Counted from the first letter of the stretch, positions 25,695 through 33,957 are shown. The stretch: 64,000 nt of DNA from UBA1240 sp045599185 (GCA_045599185.1 JAZRVO010000014.1:1-64000), one strand, 5' to 3'. Notes: generated by a model not told the origin, from the sequence alone. Numbers and translations: made by a program.

Positions 25695-26168
25695 TCAGGC
25701 TTCTTTTTTAATGTTGCCCATAATTTCGTGAAGGTTTTTTATCAGGTCTGCCGCGTCTTCTGGTTCAAGCAGTTTTTTGCACATCATTTTCTGGGGAATT
25801 TCAAGGCACGTGGTTCTAAGTGCCTTTCCTTCGTCCGTAAGGCTAATCAAAACGGTGCGCTCGTCTTCTTTTGAACGGGTTTTTACTACCAGATTCTGCT
25901 GTTCCATTTTCTTCAGCAAAGGCGTAAGCGTTCCCGAATCCAGAAAAAGCTTTTCGCCCAGTTCCTTTACGCTTACGTTGTCTTTTTCCCAAAGGGCAAG
26001 CAGGGTAATGTAGGCTGTGTATGTTAAGCCCAGCGGTTTCAGCAGCGGTTCATAGCTTCTGATAATTTCCTTTGAGCATACGTACAGGGAAAAACATACC
26101 TGATTTTCCAGTGCCAGAGGGTTAAAGTCTTCCGGCAAATTTAATTGTGTTAAATTATTAGAATTCAT
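25695..26168 (-). CDS. ohrR: MarR-family peroxide sensor, OhrR-like
   Basis: A 157-residue winged-helix repressor. ALENQVCFSLYVCSKEI contains the redox-sensing Cys (C25) at the place used by OhrR proteins, and the DNA-binding wing has SKEDERTVLISLTDEG. Further cysteines at 121 and 130 could form the disulfide partner of a two-Cys OhrR. It should leave DNA when organic peroxides oxidise C25. It is divergent from gpx, and a palindrome matching OhrR sites lies between them. The start is taken at ATG 26168; an in-frame GTG at 26183 falls inside the operator. Confidence 0.85.
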   Translation of the reverse strand: MNSNNLTQLNLPEDFNPLALENQVCFSLYVCSKEIIRSYEPLLKPLGLTYTAYITLLALWEKDNVSVKELGEKLFLDSGTLTPLLKKMEQQNLVVKTRSKEDERTVLISLTDEGKALRTTCLEIPQKMMCKKLLEPEDAADLIKNLHEIMGNIKKEA

Positions 26169-26173
26169 AAATA

Positions 26174-26240
26174 AATTGTACACAATTCAATTGACAAAAT
26201 CAATACGCTCTGCTATATTCTAAATATAAGTTGTACGCAA
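26174..26240 (+). promoter_or_regulatory. gpx promoter flanked by two OhrR-like operators
   Basis: TTGACA (26191-26196) and TATATT (26214-26219) are spaced by 17 bp, a near-consensus promoter for gpx. A palindrome AATTGTACACAATT (26174-26187) ends three bases before the -35, and a related TTGTACGCAA (26231-26240) lies just after the expected start. The TACAATT half-sites match known OhrR operators, so peroxide control of both divergent genes is inferred. Confidence 0.7.
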
Positions 26241-26293
26241 TCTAATTTAACTCAATTGAAACATGCAACTTGAATAAATAACGAGAGGTATTT

Positions 26294-26773
26294 ATGAGCA
26301 TTTATGATTTCAAAGTAAAGGCAATGGATGGAACGGAAGTTTCAATGGAAAACTACAGAAACAAAGTTCTGCTTATTGTCAACACAGCAACTGGCTGCGG
26401 TTTTACGCCGCAATACGACGGTTTGCAGGATCTTTACGAAAAATACCAGGAAAAAGGTCTGGAGATTCTTGACTTTCCGTGCAACCAGTTTTTGGGTCAG
26501 GCACCGGGCAGCGAAGAAGAAATTCACAGTTTCTGCACCGGCCGTTACGGCATTACTTTTCCGCAGTTTGCTAAAATTGAAGTTAACGGAAAAAACGAAG
26601 AACCTTTATACACTTTCCTAAAATCTCAGCGGGGCGGCAAACTCAGCTCTAAAATTAAATGGAACTTTACAAAATTCCTTGTTGCAAAAAATGGTGATGT
26701 TGTTAACCGCTTTGCGCCTACGGACACGCCTGAATCTATTGACGAATTTATTGCAAAGGAACTGGCAAAATAA
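26294..26773 (+). CDS. Glutathione peroxidase family thiol peroxidase
   Basis: A 159-residue thioredoxin-fold peroxidase reducing hydroperoxides. NTATGCGFTPQ holds the peroxidatic Cys35, encoded by TGC and not by a selenocysteine TGA. The conserved FPCNQF (with C and the tetrad Gln just beyond) and KWNFTKFLV (tetrad Trp and Asn) are present. Bacterial Cys-GPx enzymes usually use thioredoxin rather than glutathione. GAGAGG precedes the ATG. It is controlled by the OhrR-like site upstream and followed by a TSCPD protein 78 bp later. Confidence 0.93.
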   Translation: MSIYDFKVKAMDGTEVSMENYRNKVLLIVNTATGCGFTPQYDGLQDLYEKYQEKGLEILDFPCNQFLGQAPGSEEEIHSFCTGRYGITFPQFAKIEVNGKNEEPLYTFLKSQRGGKLSSKIKWNFTKFLVAKNGDVVNRFAPTDTPESIDEFIAKELAK

Positions 26774-26850
26774 CGGCAAAACCGCAGCCTTAACCGCAGC
26801 CGTGCACCGGGCACGATGCAAATACAATTTTTATAATACGGGAGATTTTT

Positions 26851-27093
26851 ATGACACACGAATACAAAACAAAAGATACTTGCGCTTCTTCAATTACTTT
26901 TGACAAGGCAGAAGACGGAACAATTACAAACATCAGCTTTACAGGCGGCTGCAACGGCAACCTTAAGGCACTTTCAAAACTTCTGGACGGAATGAAGGCT
27001 GAAGAAATTTATGAAAAACTTCACGGCAACATCTGCGGCCGCCGCCCGACTTCCTGCGCAGACCAGCTTGCACAGGCTGTAATGGCAGTTTAA
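26851..27093 (+). CDS. TSCPD-domain protein, TIGR03905 type
   Basis: An 80-residue protein with the TSCPD pattern seen at the C-terminus of B12-dependent ribonucleotide reductases: SITFDKAEDGTITNISFTGGCNGNL and the terminal CGRRPTSCADQLAQA. The two or three conserved cysteines suggest metal or thiol chemistry. Stand-alone copies are common in Firmicutes and spirochaetes, but their role is not known. It likely shares the gpx transcript, with its own ribosome site (GGGAGA) and a strong terminator after it. Confidence 0.85.
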   Translation: MTHEYKTKDTCASSITFDKAEDGTITNISFTGGCNGNLKALSKLLDGMKAEEIYEKLHGNICGRRPTSCADQLAQAVMAV

Positions 27094-27124
27094 GCCCAAT
27101 AAAAACAAAAAAAGCAGAAACTAG

Positions 27125-27162
27125 AAAAAGCACCGGTAAAAATATTTGCCGGTGCTTTTTTA
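27125..27162 (+). terminator. Rho-independent terminator after the TSCPD gene
   Basis: A long stem (27125-27140 with 27145-27160, one G-T pair) around GCACCGG/CCGGTGC is followed by a T run. Confidence 0.9.
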
Positions 27163-27213
27163 TGTTTTTTTCGTAGCGGGCACTGTCGAAAGGCTTTTTT
27201 TTAAGGCATTTCA

Positions 27214-27234
27214 TATAAACTTTACATTCAGTCT
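27214..27234. repeat. Partial copy C of the inverted-repeat element
   Basis: TATAAACTTTACATTCAGTC+T matches the 21-bp right end of elements A and B at 18 positions. It lies about 70 bp before the histidine phosphatase gene. I see no left arm. Confidence 0.4.
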
Positions 27235-27301
27235 ATGTTTTTTTATTTTGGCGTTTTTCAAAAATCTTTGAATAATATTTCATAAATGCTATCATTCAAA
27301 A

Positions 27302-27886
27302 ATGAAAATTTTCATTTTTAGGCACGCCAAAGTTAACATGAAATGGCCAGAAAACTGCAATTCGGCAGATTTTGACCAGGCCTGCCGCAACTACGACGAA
27401 TCTGACATAATTAAAACCGAAAGAACTGAACAAACCGGAAAAACCACCGCGAACATTCAGGCCCAAAGCATTCAATATAAAAAAATTTACGTAAGCAGTT
27501 TTTACCGAAGTTTAAGAACTGCCCAAATGCTGTTTCCAAACGAAGAATATGCCGAACTGAACGTGGGCGAAGTACCCGTAAAATCCTTCACCGATACGGC
27601 AAAAGAAATACCGCTTTGGGTGTGGGATTTTTTTGGGCGCGTTCAGTGGCTTGCAAACAGCAAACGCCAGCCGGAACCGAGAAAACTGACAATTGAACGG
27701 GCAGATTCTGCAATAATTGAACTGATGAAGCGCAACGAAGACTGCGTAATTGTTACCCACGGTTTTTTCATGCGGACTTTCATAAAAAGGCTTAAAAAAA
27801 GCGGATTTGCAATTAGCGGCAACAGGGTTTTAGGCTTTAAAAACCTTCAAATGGTTGCAGCAGAAAGGAAAAAAAATGAAGGTTAA
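27302..27886 (+). CDS. Histidine phosphatase superfamily protein
   Basis: A 194-residue member of the phosphoglycerate mutase-like superfamily. The N-terminal FIFRHAK contains the phospho-accepting His (RHG motif with Ala for Gly), YVSSFYRSLRTAQ supplies the second Arg, and VTHGFFMR the C-terminal His. An odd feature is a long loop, PLWVWDFFGRVQWLANSKRQPEP, rich in aromatic residues. The substrate is unknown. No ribosome site is evident before ATG 27302. Confidence 0.82.
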   Translation: MKIFIFRHAKVNMKWPENCNSADFDQACRNYDESDIIKTERTEQTGKTTANIQAQSIQYKKIYVSSFYRSLRTAQMLFPNEEYAELNVGEVPVKSFTDTAKEIPLWVWDFFGRVQWLANSKRQPEPRKLTIERADSAIIELMKRNEDCVIVTHGFFMRTFIKRLKKSGFAISGNRVLGFKNLQMVAAERKKNEG

Positions 27887-27924
27887 AAATGCCGTTTTTT
27901 TTATTTGTGAAAAAAAATATAAAT

Positions 27925-27989
27925 ATACCTATTGACTTGCTAGGGATAAGAATGTATAACTTTATTATACCTACTGAATATATAGGTTA
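27925..27989 (+). promoter_or_regulatory. cysK promoter with two 23-bp inverted-repeat operators
   Basis: TTGACT (27932-27937) and TATAAC (27955-27960) are 17 bp apart. Operator 1 (27925-27947) has arms ATACCTA/TAGGGAT and covers the -35; operator 2 (27967-27989) has arms ATACCTA/TAGGTTA and lies at the start of transcription. They have the same length and are 42 bp apart, four helical turns. The sequence resembles sites of Rrf2-type regulators (IscR, CymR), which often control cysK. Confidence 0.65.
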
Positions 27990-28025
27990 ATTAAACACAG
28001 CAATTACTTCACGAGGAGTTATATT

Positions 28026-28958
28026 ATGGCAAGAATTTTTACATCGGCAGACCAGCTTGTTGGCGGCACACCACTGGTAGAATTAACAAAAATTGAAAAA
28101 CACTTTAACCTTGAAGCAAAAATTTACGCAAAGCTTGAATACTTCAACCCGGCAGGTTCTGTAAAAGACCGCGTTGCAAAAAAAATGATTGATGACGCTG
28201 AAAAAGCAGGCAAACTGAAGGAAGGTTCGGTAATTATTGAACCAACTTCTGGAAATACCGGAATTGGCCTTGCAAGCATTGCAAGTGCACGCGGCTACAG
28301 AATTATTATCGTAATGCCGGAAACAATGTCAGTTGAACGCCGCCAGATTATGAAAGCTTACGGAGCAGAACTTGTACTTACAGAAGGTGCAAAAGGAATG
28401 AAGGGCGCAATTGCCAAGGCAGAAGAACTTTCCAAGGAAATTCCTGATTCTTTCATTCCTGGTCAGTTCGTAAACCCTTCAAATCCGCAGGCACATTTTG
28501 AAACAACAGGCCCGGAAATTTGGGAAGACACTGACGGAAAAGTTGACTGGTTTGTTGCAGGTGTTGGTACTGGCGGAACAGTAACCGGCGTAGGAAAATT
28601 CCTTAAGTCTAAAAACCCGGCCGTAAAAGTTGCCGCAATTGAACCTGCAACATCAGCAGTTCTTTCTACTGGCGTTGCCGGTGCACACAAAATTCAGGGA
28701 ATTGGTGCAGGATTCATTCCTGATGTTCTTGATACAAAGATTTATGATGAAATTGTTAAAGTTGCCGATGCCGACGCTTTTGCAACCGGCAGACTGATTG
28801 GTAAAAAAGAAGGCGTTCTTGTAGGCATTTCTTCTGGTGCTGCATTGTGGGCTGCCATTGAAATTGCCAAACGTGCAGAAAACAAGGGCAAGAACATTGT
28901 AGTTCTCCTTCCAGACACAGGCGACCGTTACCTTTCAACAGCAATGTTCAGCGACTAA
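28026..28958 (+). CDS. cysK: Cysteine synthase A (O-acetylserine sulfhydrylase)
   Basis: A 310-residue PLP enzyme that forms cysteine from O-acetylserine and sulfide. The cofactor lysine is in NPAGSVKDRVAKKMI near residue 45, TSGNTGIGLASIA forms the substrate loop, GVGTGGTVTGVG binds the phosphate, and GISSGAALWAA closes the site. Length is as expected. GAGGAG precedes the ATG by seven bases. It is monocistronic: its own regulated promoter before it and a perfect terminator after. Confidence 0.96.
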   Translation: MARIFTSADQLVGGTPLVELTKIEKHFNLEAKIYAKLEYFNPAGSVKDRVAKKMIDDAEKAGKLKEGSVIIEPTSGNTGIGLASIASARGYRIIIVMPETMSVERRQIMKAYGAELVLTEGAKGMKGAIAKAEELSKEIPDSFIPGQFVNPSNPQAHFETTGPEIWEDTDGKVDWFVAGVGTGGTVTGVGKFLKSKNPAVKVAAIEPATSAVLSTGVAGAHKIQGIGAGFIPDVLDTKIYDEIVKVADADAFATGRLIGKKEGVLVGISSGAALWAAIEIAKRAENKGKNIVVLLPDTGDRYLSTAMFSD

Positions 28959-28970
28959 GCAAAAACACAA

Positions 28971-29004
28971 AAAAGCAGAATTCACTAGAATTCTGCTTTT
29001 TTTT
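28971..29004 (+). terminator. Rho-independent terminator of cysK (probably bidirectional)
   Basis: Perfect 13-bp arms AAAAGCAGAATTC (28971-28983) and GAATTCTGCTTTT (28988-29000) with a 4-nt loop and T run. Confidence 0.92.
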
Positions 29005-29088
29005 ATGCGAATTATGCAAAAATTATGCCAAGTAAGCCTTAAAAACTGAAAAGTAAAGGGCTTTAGGCGCTGGCGTGCCTAAATTCGG

Positions 29089-29298
29089 CTATTCAAGAAA
29101 AAACACTTCTTCAAATTTTTTATCCAGCGCAATGCAAATTATCAGTGCAAGCTTTGCAGTAGGGCAAAACTGGCCGGTTTCTATTGAACTGATTGTATTG
29201 CGCGAAACTCCAACCATCTGGGCAAGTTCGGTTTGGGAAATTTTCTTTTCTGCCCTGAATTCTTTCAGGTGATTTTTAAGCGTAAGCGATTCTTCCAT
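29089..29298 (-). CDS. Small XRE-family regulator
   Basis: A 69-residue protein that is almost only a helix-turn-helix domain: KNHLKEFRAEKKISQTELAQMVGVSRNTISSIETGQFCP, then KLALIICIALDKKFEEVFFLE. This compact form is common in Firmicutes-like regulators paired with small membrane proteins, as here (next gene upstream, 15 bp away). It likely represses its own operon. Confidence 0.88.
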   Translation of the reverse strand: MEESLTLKNHLKEFRAEKKISQTELAQMVGVSRNTISSIETGQFCPTAKLALIICIALDKKFEEVFFLE

Positions 29299-29313
29299 TT
29301 TTTCACCCTAATA

Positions 29314-29640
29314 CTAAATTTTGCCGCAAAGCTGAAAAATAAAAGTTACCAGCAGAAACACAAAAATAACTGAATAGCCGATGAAAACAAAAAGTTCGTG
29401 CTTTTTGTGCATTTTTACAAACTTTACCAGAAAGGTAACCGAAAGCATGCCGGAATAAATGCACCAAACGCCGGCGCTTACGGTTTTTGTAAAAACAAAC
29501 TGCAAAACCGCAACAAGGGCGCAAAGTGCCGGAACTGTGTAAAAGCCGGTGGTTGCTGCAACATTCTGAATTTCTAAATCGTAAATGTCCTTGTTTTTGT
29601 TTTCGCTCCGGCTTTTTTGTAAAATTTCTTCTTTTGTCAT
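29314..29640 (-). CDS. Small membrane protein paired with the XRE regulator
   Basis: A 108-residue protein with a charged N-terminal helix (MTKEEILQKSRSENKNKDIYDLE) and three hydrophobic segments (about 33-52, 57-75, 83-104). It resembles DUF6442-like proteins that are encoded with small XRE regulators. AGGAGAAGG precedes the start. Function unknown; the regulator could respond to it or control its level. Confidence 0.75.
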   Translation of the reverse strand: MTKEEILQKSRSENKNKDIYDLEIQNVAATTGFYTVPALCALVAVLQFVFTKTVSAGVWCIYSGMLSVTFLVKFVKMHKKHELFVFIGYSVIFVFLLVTFIFQLCGKI

Positions 29641-29772
29641 TTCCTTCTCCTGTTATAAAATCGCGGCATCGATAAGTGCCAGCGGTAAATGCCAGCAGCA
29701 TAAATTTCTGCAATATTCACTTTGCGCACGTTTTTTTTGCAAAATGCATGTGCACGCGCACGCACGCAGGTG

Positions 29773-30519
29773 CTATTTGTTTTTTCTGCCGGTCATTTTG
29801 TAGTTCAGCACTTTGGCGGAACACGCCGAAATACATTCGCCGCAGTTAATGCATTCGCTGGAAAGGATAAAACCGCTTTGGGCAATTGCCTTTACGTCCA
29901 GACTCATCGGGCAGTTTTTGCTGCATTTTCCGCAGCCGGTGCAGCTTGCCGTGGTTGCCTTAATTTTCAGCTGCGGCAGGTGAAGCAATGCGCCAAACTT
30001 TTGCCCCAAAACCATAAACGGCGCCATCCAGCAAATGTAATGGCAGTTGGCACGTTTTCCGCAGATAATTGCCGGAACAAGAAAAAGAATCACGATTCCG
30101 TAATAAATTACGTAGCTGTAAATATTTGAAATTGAAATGCCATGATCCGTCATGTAAAGCGGGTCTATTCTGTAACTGCCTTTGCCCAAAACGTGGCAGA
30201 CAATTATGCCGGAAACCCAGACAAGCCATATTCCGTATTTTAAGTAATTCCGCCAGCCCTGTTTTGGCGCTTTATCACTAAATTCGCAAAAGCATTCTGA
30301 CATTCCGCCTGTAGGGCACAAAAAAGCGCACCACAATCTTCCAAAAAACATTCCAAAAACAAACATGAATGTAAAAACTATAAAACTGCCGTTTATAACG
30401 TGTTCCAGCGCGGCGTTAATTATTAAATAAGGCGAAAAATACCAGATTGTTACCGGGAAAAGCAGCATTGCCAAAATCAGGGTAAATTTCCGCAGTTTCT
30501 GAAGTTTTGTTTTTTCCAT
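29773..30519 (-). CDS. NapH/CcoG-like membrane ferredoxin
   Basis: A 248-residue integral membrane iron-sulfur protein. Four to five membrane segments carry two cytoplasmic cysteine pairs (RLWCAFLCPTGG and CHYICWMAPF), followed by a two-cluster ferredoxin tail: CTGCGKCSKNCPM and CINCGECISACSAK. It would move electrons between a membrane donor and cytosolic partners, but no partner gene is adjacent. The start at 30519 has AAGGAG seven bases upstream; the in-frame extension to 30558 lacks one. The promoter carries several palindromes, so expression is tightly regulated. Confidence 0.88.
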   Translation of the reverse strand: MEKTKLQKLRKFTLILAMLLFPVTIWYFSPYLIINAALEHVINGSFIVFTFMFVFGMFFGRLWCAFLCPTGGMSECFCEFSDKAPKQGWRNYLKYGIWLVWVSGIIVCHVLGKGSYRIDPLYMTDHGISISNIYSYVIYYGIVILFLVPAIICGKRANCHYICWMAPFMVLGQKFGALLHLPQLKIKATTASCTGCGKCSKNCPMSLDVKAIAQSGFILSSECINCGECISACSAKVLNYKMTGRKNK

Positions 30520-30612
30520 GATGAAACTCCTTAAAAACTCTGCACCGGCGCAAACCAAAATATTTCAAATAAAAGCCAAACTGCGTTTTTTTAAAAATTT
30601 TTAGGTTGTTGC

Positions 30613-30681
30613 CAAGTATACTTGTTACAATTGAATATAATATTACCAAGTTAACTTGTCAATATCTGCAAAGCATACTTG
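30613..30681 (-). promoter_or_regulatory. Promoter of the membrane ferredoxin gene with palindromic operators
   Basis: On the minus strand TTGACA (30662-30657) and TATATT (30639-30634) are exactly 17 bp apart. Perfect 12-bp palindromes CAAGTTAACTTG (30647-30658, over the -35/spacer) and CAAGTATACTTG (30613-30624, just past the start) are joined by a related imperfect copy at 30669-30681. The pattern is that of a repressor binding several sites. The regulator is not evident. Confidence 0.75.
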
Positions 30682-30727
30682 GCAGCAGTTTTAAAAAGCC
30701 TTAATTTGCCTGAAAAATAATAAAAAC

Positions 30728-32137
30728 TTATACGGCGGATTTTTCGGTTATTATGGCTTTTAAAATTTTTAAGGTTGTTTCAAATTTTTCAAGGTTAATG
30801 TTTGAATAGTTCAGCAGGAACATGTGGGAAAGTTCTTTGTTGCCGGAATTGTAATATTCTGAAAGCATGTTGATGTTTATATTCTTTTTTAAAAGTGCGG
30901 ATTTTAATTCAACATCGGGAATTGCACAGCTTAGTTTAAGAATCAGGTGAAGGCCGGAGTCACTTTCAATGATGGAACATTCATTTTCGCTTAGGCTTTT
31001 TTTAAGCACGTTGAGGACTGCAATTCTTTTTCGCCTGTAATAAAGCCGCATTCGGTTTATGTGCTTTTCAAAGTAACCTTCATCAATGAATTTTGCCAAA
31101 GTGTACTGCTCAAAGGTTGGAACGGGGCAGGAATAGAAATCCAGGGTTTTGTAGTAAAGGTTTGCAAGATGTTCCGGCAAAACCATGTAGCTGATACGGA
31201 TTGTGGACGCAATTGATTTTGAAAACGTATTCATGTAGATAACTTTTTCAAAGGCATCAATGCTCTGTAAAGTTGGAATTGGATTTCCGTTCTGGCGGAA
31301 TTCGCTGTCGTAATCGTCTTCTATTATGTACCTGTCTTTTTTTTCATTTGCCCAGCCTAAAATTTCATAGCGGCGAGAAACAGGCATGGTTATTCCCGTT
31401 GGAAAATGATGATTTGGACTTATGTGTACGATGTCCGCGTTTGCGTTTTTCAGCTCGTCTATTTTAATTCCGTTTTCATCAAGGTTAGCAAAAACATATT
31501 TTACCTTGTTAATGTCGTAAACCTTTCGGATTTTAACGTAGCCCGGATTTTCGATGCAGTAGGTTTTATTGTCACCAATAAGCTTGATAAGTATTTCGTA
31601 AAGGTTTTCCGTTCCGGCACCAATAATTATCTGGTTTGGGTCTACGCTCATTCCCCTAAAAGAAAGCAGATGCTGGGCTATGGCTTTTCTAAGTGAATCA
31701 GTTCCGTTGCTTGGGGAAATTTGCAGAACTTCAGCCTGCATGTCGGAAAGGACTTCCCGGCTTAATTTTGCCCATACGGAAAATGGAAAGTTCTTTGTTT
31801 CAACATTGTTGGAAGAAAAATTAAAGTCGTAAGATGTTTTTTTATTGGTGCAGATGTTAAGTTCCGGTTTCTGTATGATTTTTGGATTTGAAATTTTCTG
31901 TATGTCGCTTATAAAATAGCCGCGCTTAACTTCGCTGTACAAATAGCCTTCGCTTATCAACTGGTCATAGGCATTTTCAACCGTAATGGTACTAATGCCA
32001 AGGTTCTGGGCAAGGGTTCGTTTTGAAGGAAGCTTTTCACCCGTTTTTATTACGCCTTTCAGTATGTCCTGCCTTATTTTCTGGTAAAGTTCCTTGTAAA
32101 TTGGGCCTTCAATATTCGAAAAATCATAAGTAAGCAT
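30728..32137 (-). CDS. pdxR: MocR/GntR-type transcriptional regulator, PdxR-like
   Basis: A 469-residue fusion of an N-terminal GntR winged helix (about 1-75: LYQKIRQDILKGVIKTGEKLPSKRTLAQNLGISTITVENAYDQLISEG) and a fold-type I aminotransferase-like domain. The PLP lysine is in YMNTFSKSIAST, and the DDYDSEF motif holds the cofactor Asp region. MocR proteins sense PLP. Divergent placement against pdxS-pdxT is the classic arrangement in which PdxR activates vitamin B6 synthesis. Confidence 0.9.
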   Translation of the reverse strand: MLTYDFSNIEGPIYKELYQKIRQDILKGVIKTGEKLPSKRTLAQNLGISTITVENAYDQLISEGYLYSEVKRGYFISDIQKISNPKIIQKPELNICTNKKTSYDFNFSSNNVETKNFPFSVWAKLSREVLSDMQAEVLQISPSNGTDSLRKAIAQHLLSFRGMSVDPNQIIIGAGTENLYEILIKLIGDNKTYCIENPGYVKIRKVYDINKVKYVFANLDENGIKIDELKNANADIVHISPNHHFPTGITMPVSRRYEILGWANEKKDRYIIEDDYDSEFRQNGNPIPTLQSIDAFEKVIYMNTFSKSIASTIRISYMVLPEHLANLYYKTLDFYSCPVPTFEQYTLAKFIDEGYFEKHINRMRLYYRRKRIAVLNVLKKSLSENECSIIESDSGLHLILKLSCAIPDVELKSALLKKNININMLSEYYNSGNKELSHMFLLNYSNINLEKFETTLKILKAIITEKSAV

Positions 32138-32252
32138 TTGAAAAAAAGTCCTCTGGCATCTAATTTTTATTCAATTTGAATATTTATTTAATATCAGTTT
32201 TTGCGCATTATTTCAACATAGTTTTTTTCAGCTAAAATTTTAAGTTTTGTAT

Positions 32253-32340
32253 AAAAGGCCAATAGACATTTATTAATGTGATAAAAAAAAGCCGCAGGCT
32301 GTTTTTGAACATTTTATATAAACTCGACATTCGGCCTTTT
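32253..32340. repeat. Inverted-repeat element, copy A, in the pdxS leader
   Basis: An 88-bp stretch with perfect 8-bp ends AAAAGGCC (32253-32260) and GGCCTTTT (32333-32340) that extend as imperfect arms. The core and right end match copy B at 22367-22439; relative to B it carries an extra about 35 bp that contains a GCC-GCA-GGC hairpin. It ends at the AGGAG of pdxS. Confidence 0.6.
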
Positions 32341-32352
32341 AGGAGTAATGCA

Positions 32353-33228
32353 ATGAATGATACACAGTATGAATTGAACAAGGGTTTGGCACAGATGCTT
32401 AAGGGCGGTGTAATTATGGATGTAACCACGCCGGAACAGGCAAAAATTGCCGAAGCGGCTGGTGCTTGTGCTGTAATGGCACTGGAAAGAATTCCTGCGG
32501 ATATTCGTGCCGCCGGTGGCATTTCCAGAATGAGCGACCCGAAAATGATTAAAGGCATTCAGGATGCGGTTTCAATTCCAGTAATGGCAAAATGCCGCAT
32601 TGGCCATTTTGTTGAAGCCCAGATTCTTGAAGCAATTGAAATTGACTACATCGATGAATCTGAAGTTCTTTCGCCTGCCGACGATGTTTTCCACATCAAT
32701 AAACGCGACTTTAAAGTGCCGTTTGTTTGTGGTGCTCGCGACCTTGGTGAAGCCCTGCGCCGCATTAACGAAGGTGCTTCTATGATAAGAACAAAAGGTG
32801 AACCTGGAACAGGTGACATCGTACAGGCTGTGCGCCACATGCGGAAAATGAATTCGGAAATTGCAAAGCTTTCTTCTATGCGCGAAGACGAACTTTTTGA
32901 AGCCGCCAAACAGCTTCAGGTTCCTTACGAACTTGTTCAGTATGTTCACCTTAATAAAAGGCTGCCGGTTGTAAACTTTGCTGCCGGTGGTGTTGCAACT
33001 CCGGCAGATGCCGCGCTGATGATGCAGCTTGGCGCAGAAGGCGTTTTCGTCGGTTCAGGAATTTTCAAATCCGGCAACCCTGAAAAACGTGCCGCAGCCA
33101 TTGTAAAGGCCGTAACAAATTATAAAGATGCAAAACTTATTGCAGAACTTTCGGAAGATTTGGGCGAAGCAATGGTTGGCATAAACGAAAACGAAATTAA
33201 GCTGATTATGGAAGAAAGGGGCAAATGA
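32353..33228 (+). CDS. pdxS: Pyridoxal 5'-phosphate synthase, PdxS subunit
   Basis: A 291-residue barrel enzyme that builds PLP from ribose 5-phosphate, glyceraldehyde 3-phosphate and ammonia from PdxT. GGVIMDV holds D23, and K80 in VMAKCRIGH matches the lysine that forms the first covalent intermediate; the second lysine lies in RTKGEPGTGD. Length is standard. AGGAG lies seven bases before ATG 32353; a longer frame from 32278 would start within the repeat element. The stop overlaps pdxT. Confidence 0.97.
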   Translation: MNDTQYELNKGLAQMLKGGVIMDVTTPEQAKIAEAAGACAVMALERIPADIRAAGGISRMSDPKMIKGIQDAVSIPVMAKCRIGHFVEAQILEAIEIDYIDESEVLSPADDVFHINKRDFKVPFVCGARDLGEALRRINEGASMIRTKGEPGTGDIVQAVRHMRKMNSEIAKLSSMREDELFEAAKQLQVPYELVQYVHLNKRLPVVNFAAGGVATPADAALMMQLGAEGVFVGSGIFKSGNPEKRAAAIVKAVTNYKDAKLIAELSEDLGEAMVGINENEIKLIMEERGK

Positions 33229-33785
33229 TGAAAATCGGTGTTCTTGCCGTTCAGGGTGCGTTTGCCGAACACGAAAAAATGCTTTGCAGTTTGGGTTGCG
33301 AGACAGTTGAACTTCGCAGCAAGGAAAGCATTTGCGGCTTGAACGGCCTTGTTCTTCCCGGCGGCGAAAGCACGGTGCAGGGAAAATTATTAAGGGAACT
33401 TGGAATGTTTGAACCATTGAAAAAACTTATTGATGGCGGCATTCCTGTTCTTGCAACCTGCGCAGGCTTAATTTTGCTGGCTGAAGAAATCGAAAACGAT
33501 GACAAAAGGCATTTTCAGACGCTTCCAGTAACAGTTGAAAGAAACGCTTACGGCCGTCAGCTGGGAAGTTTCAGAACTTCTTCTGATTTTGGCGAAATGA
33601 AAGACGTTGAAATGACTTTCATAAGGGCGCCGATTATCACCAAAGCTGAAAAGGACGTAAAAATTCTTTCAGTTGTGGACGGAAAAATTGTTGCCGTTGA
33701 ATACAAAAACCAAATCGGCATTTCCTTTCATCCCGAACTTGGTAACGACACAAGGGTTTTGGAATATTTTTTAAGCAAATGCTGA
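33225..33785 (+). CDS. pdxT: Pyridoxal 5'-phosphate synthase, glutaminase subunit PdxT
   Basis: A 186-residue class I glutamine amidotransferase that feeds ammonia to PdxS. GVLAVQGAFAEHE, LPGGEST, the nucleophile Cys in LATCAGLI near residue 79 and the His-x-Glu in SFHPEL form the active site. It overlaps pdxS by four bases (ATGA), so the two are made in step. An ATG three bases later is an equally possible start. Confidence 0.96.
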   Translation: MMKIGVLAVQGAFAEHEKMLCSLGCETVELRSKESICGLNGLVLPGGESTVQGKLLRELGMFEPLKKLIDGGIPVLATCAGLILLAEEIENDDKRHFQTLPVTVERNAYGRQLGSFRTSSDFGEMKDVEMTFIRAPIITKAEKDVKILSVVDGKIVAVEYKNQIGISFHPELGNDTRVLEYFLSKC

Positions 33786-33908
33786 ACGGCTGAAACTGCC
33801 AAAAAACACGGCGAAGCAAAAACACGCTGACACTTGAAGCGAAGAATTTAACGTGTTTGCGGTTTATTGCAAACCATAAAATTTAAAAATTTTTCAGGTA
33901 AAAAAAAC

Positions 33909-33957
33909 AAAAAAAGCCCGTTTGAAAATCACTTTAATTTTCAAACGGGCTTTTTTT
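33909..33957. terminator. Bidirectional terminator between pdxT and the TPR gene
   Basis: A perfect stem of about 20 bp around GCCCGTTTGAAAAT/ATTTTCAAACGGGC with A/T runs on both sides serves the convergent genes; its right arm touches the stop codon of the minus-strand gene. Confidence 0.9.

Noticed and set aside
26294..26773. Selenocysteine version of the glutathione peroxidase
   Set aside because: The active-site codon is TGC (Cys35), not TGA, and no in-frame TGA occurs near it.
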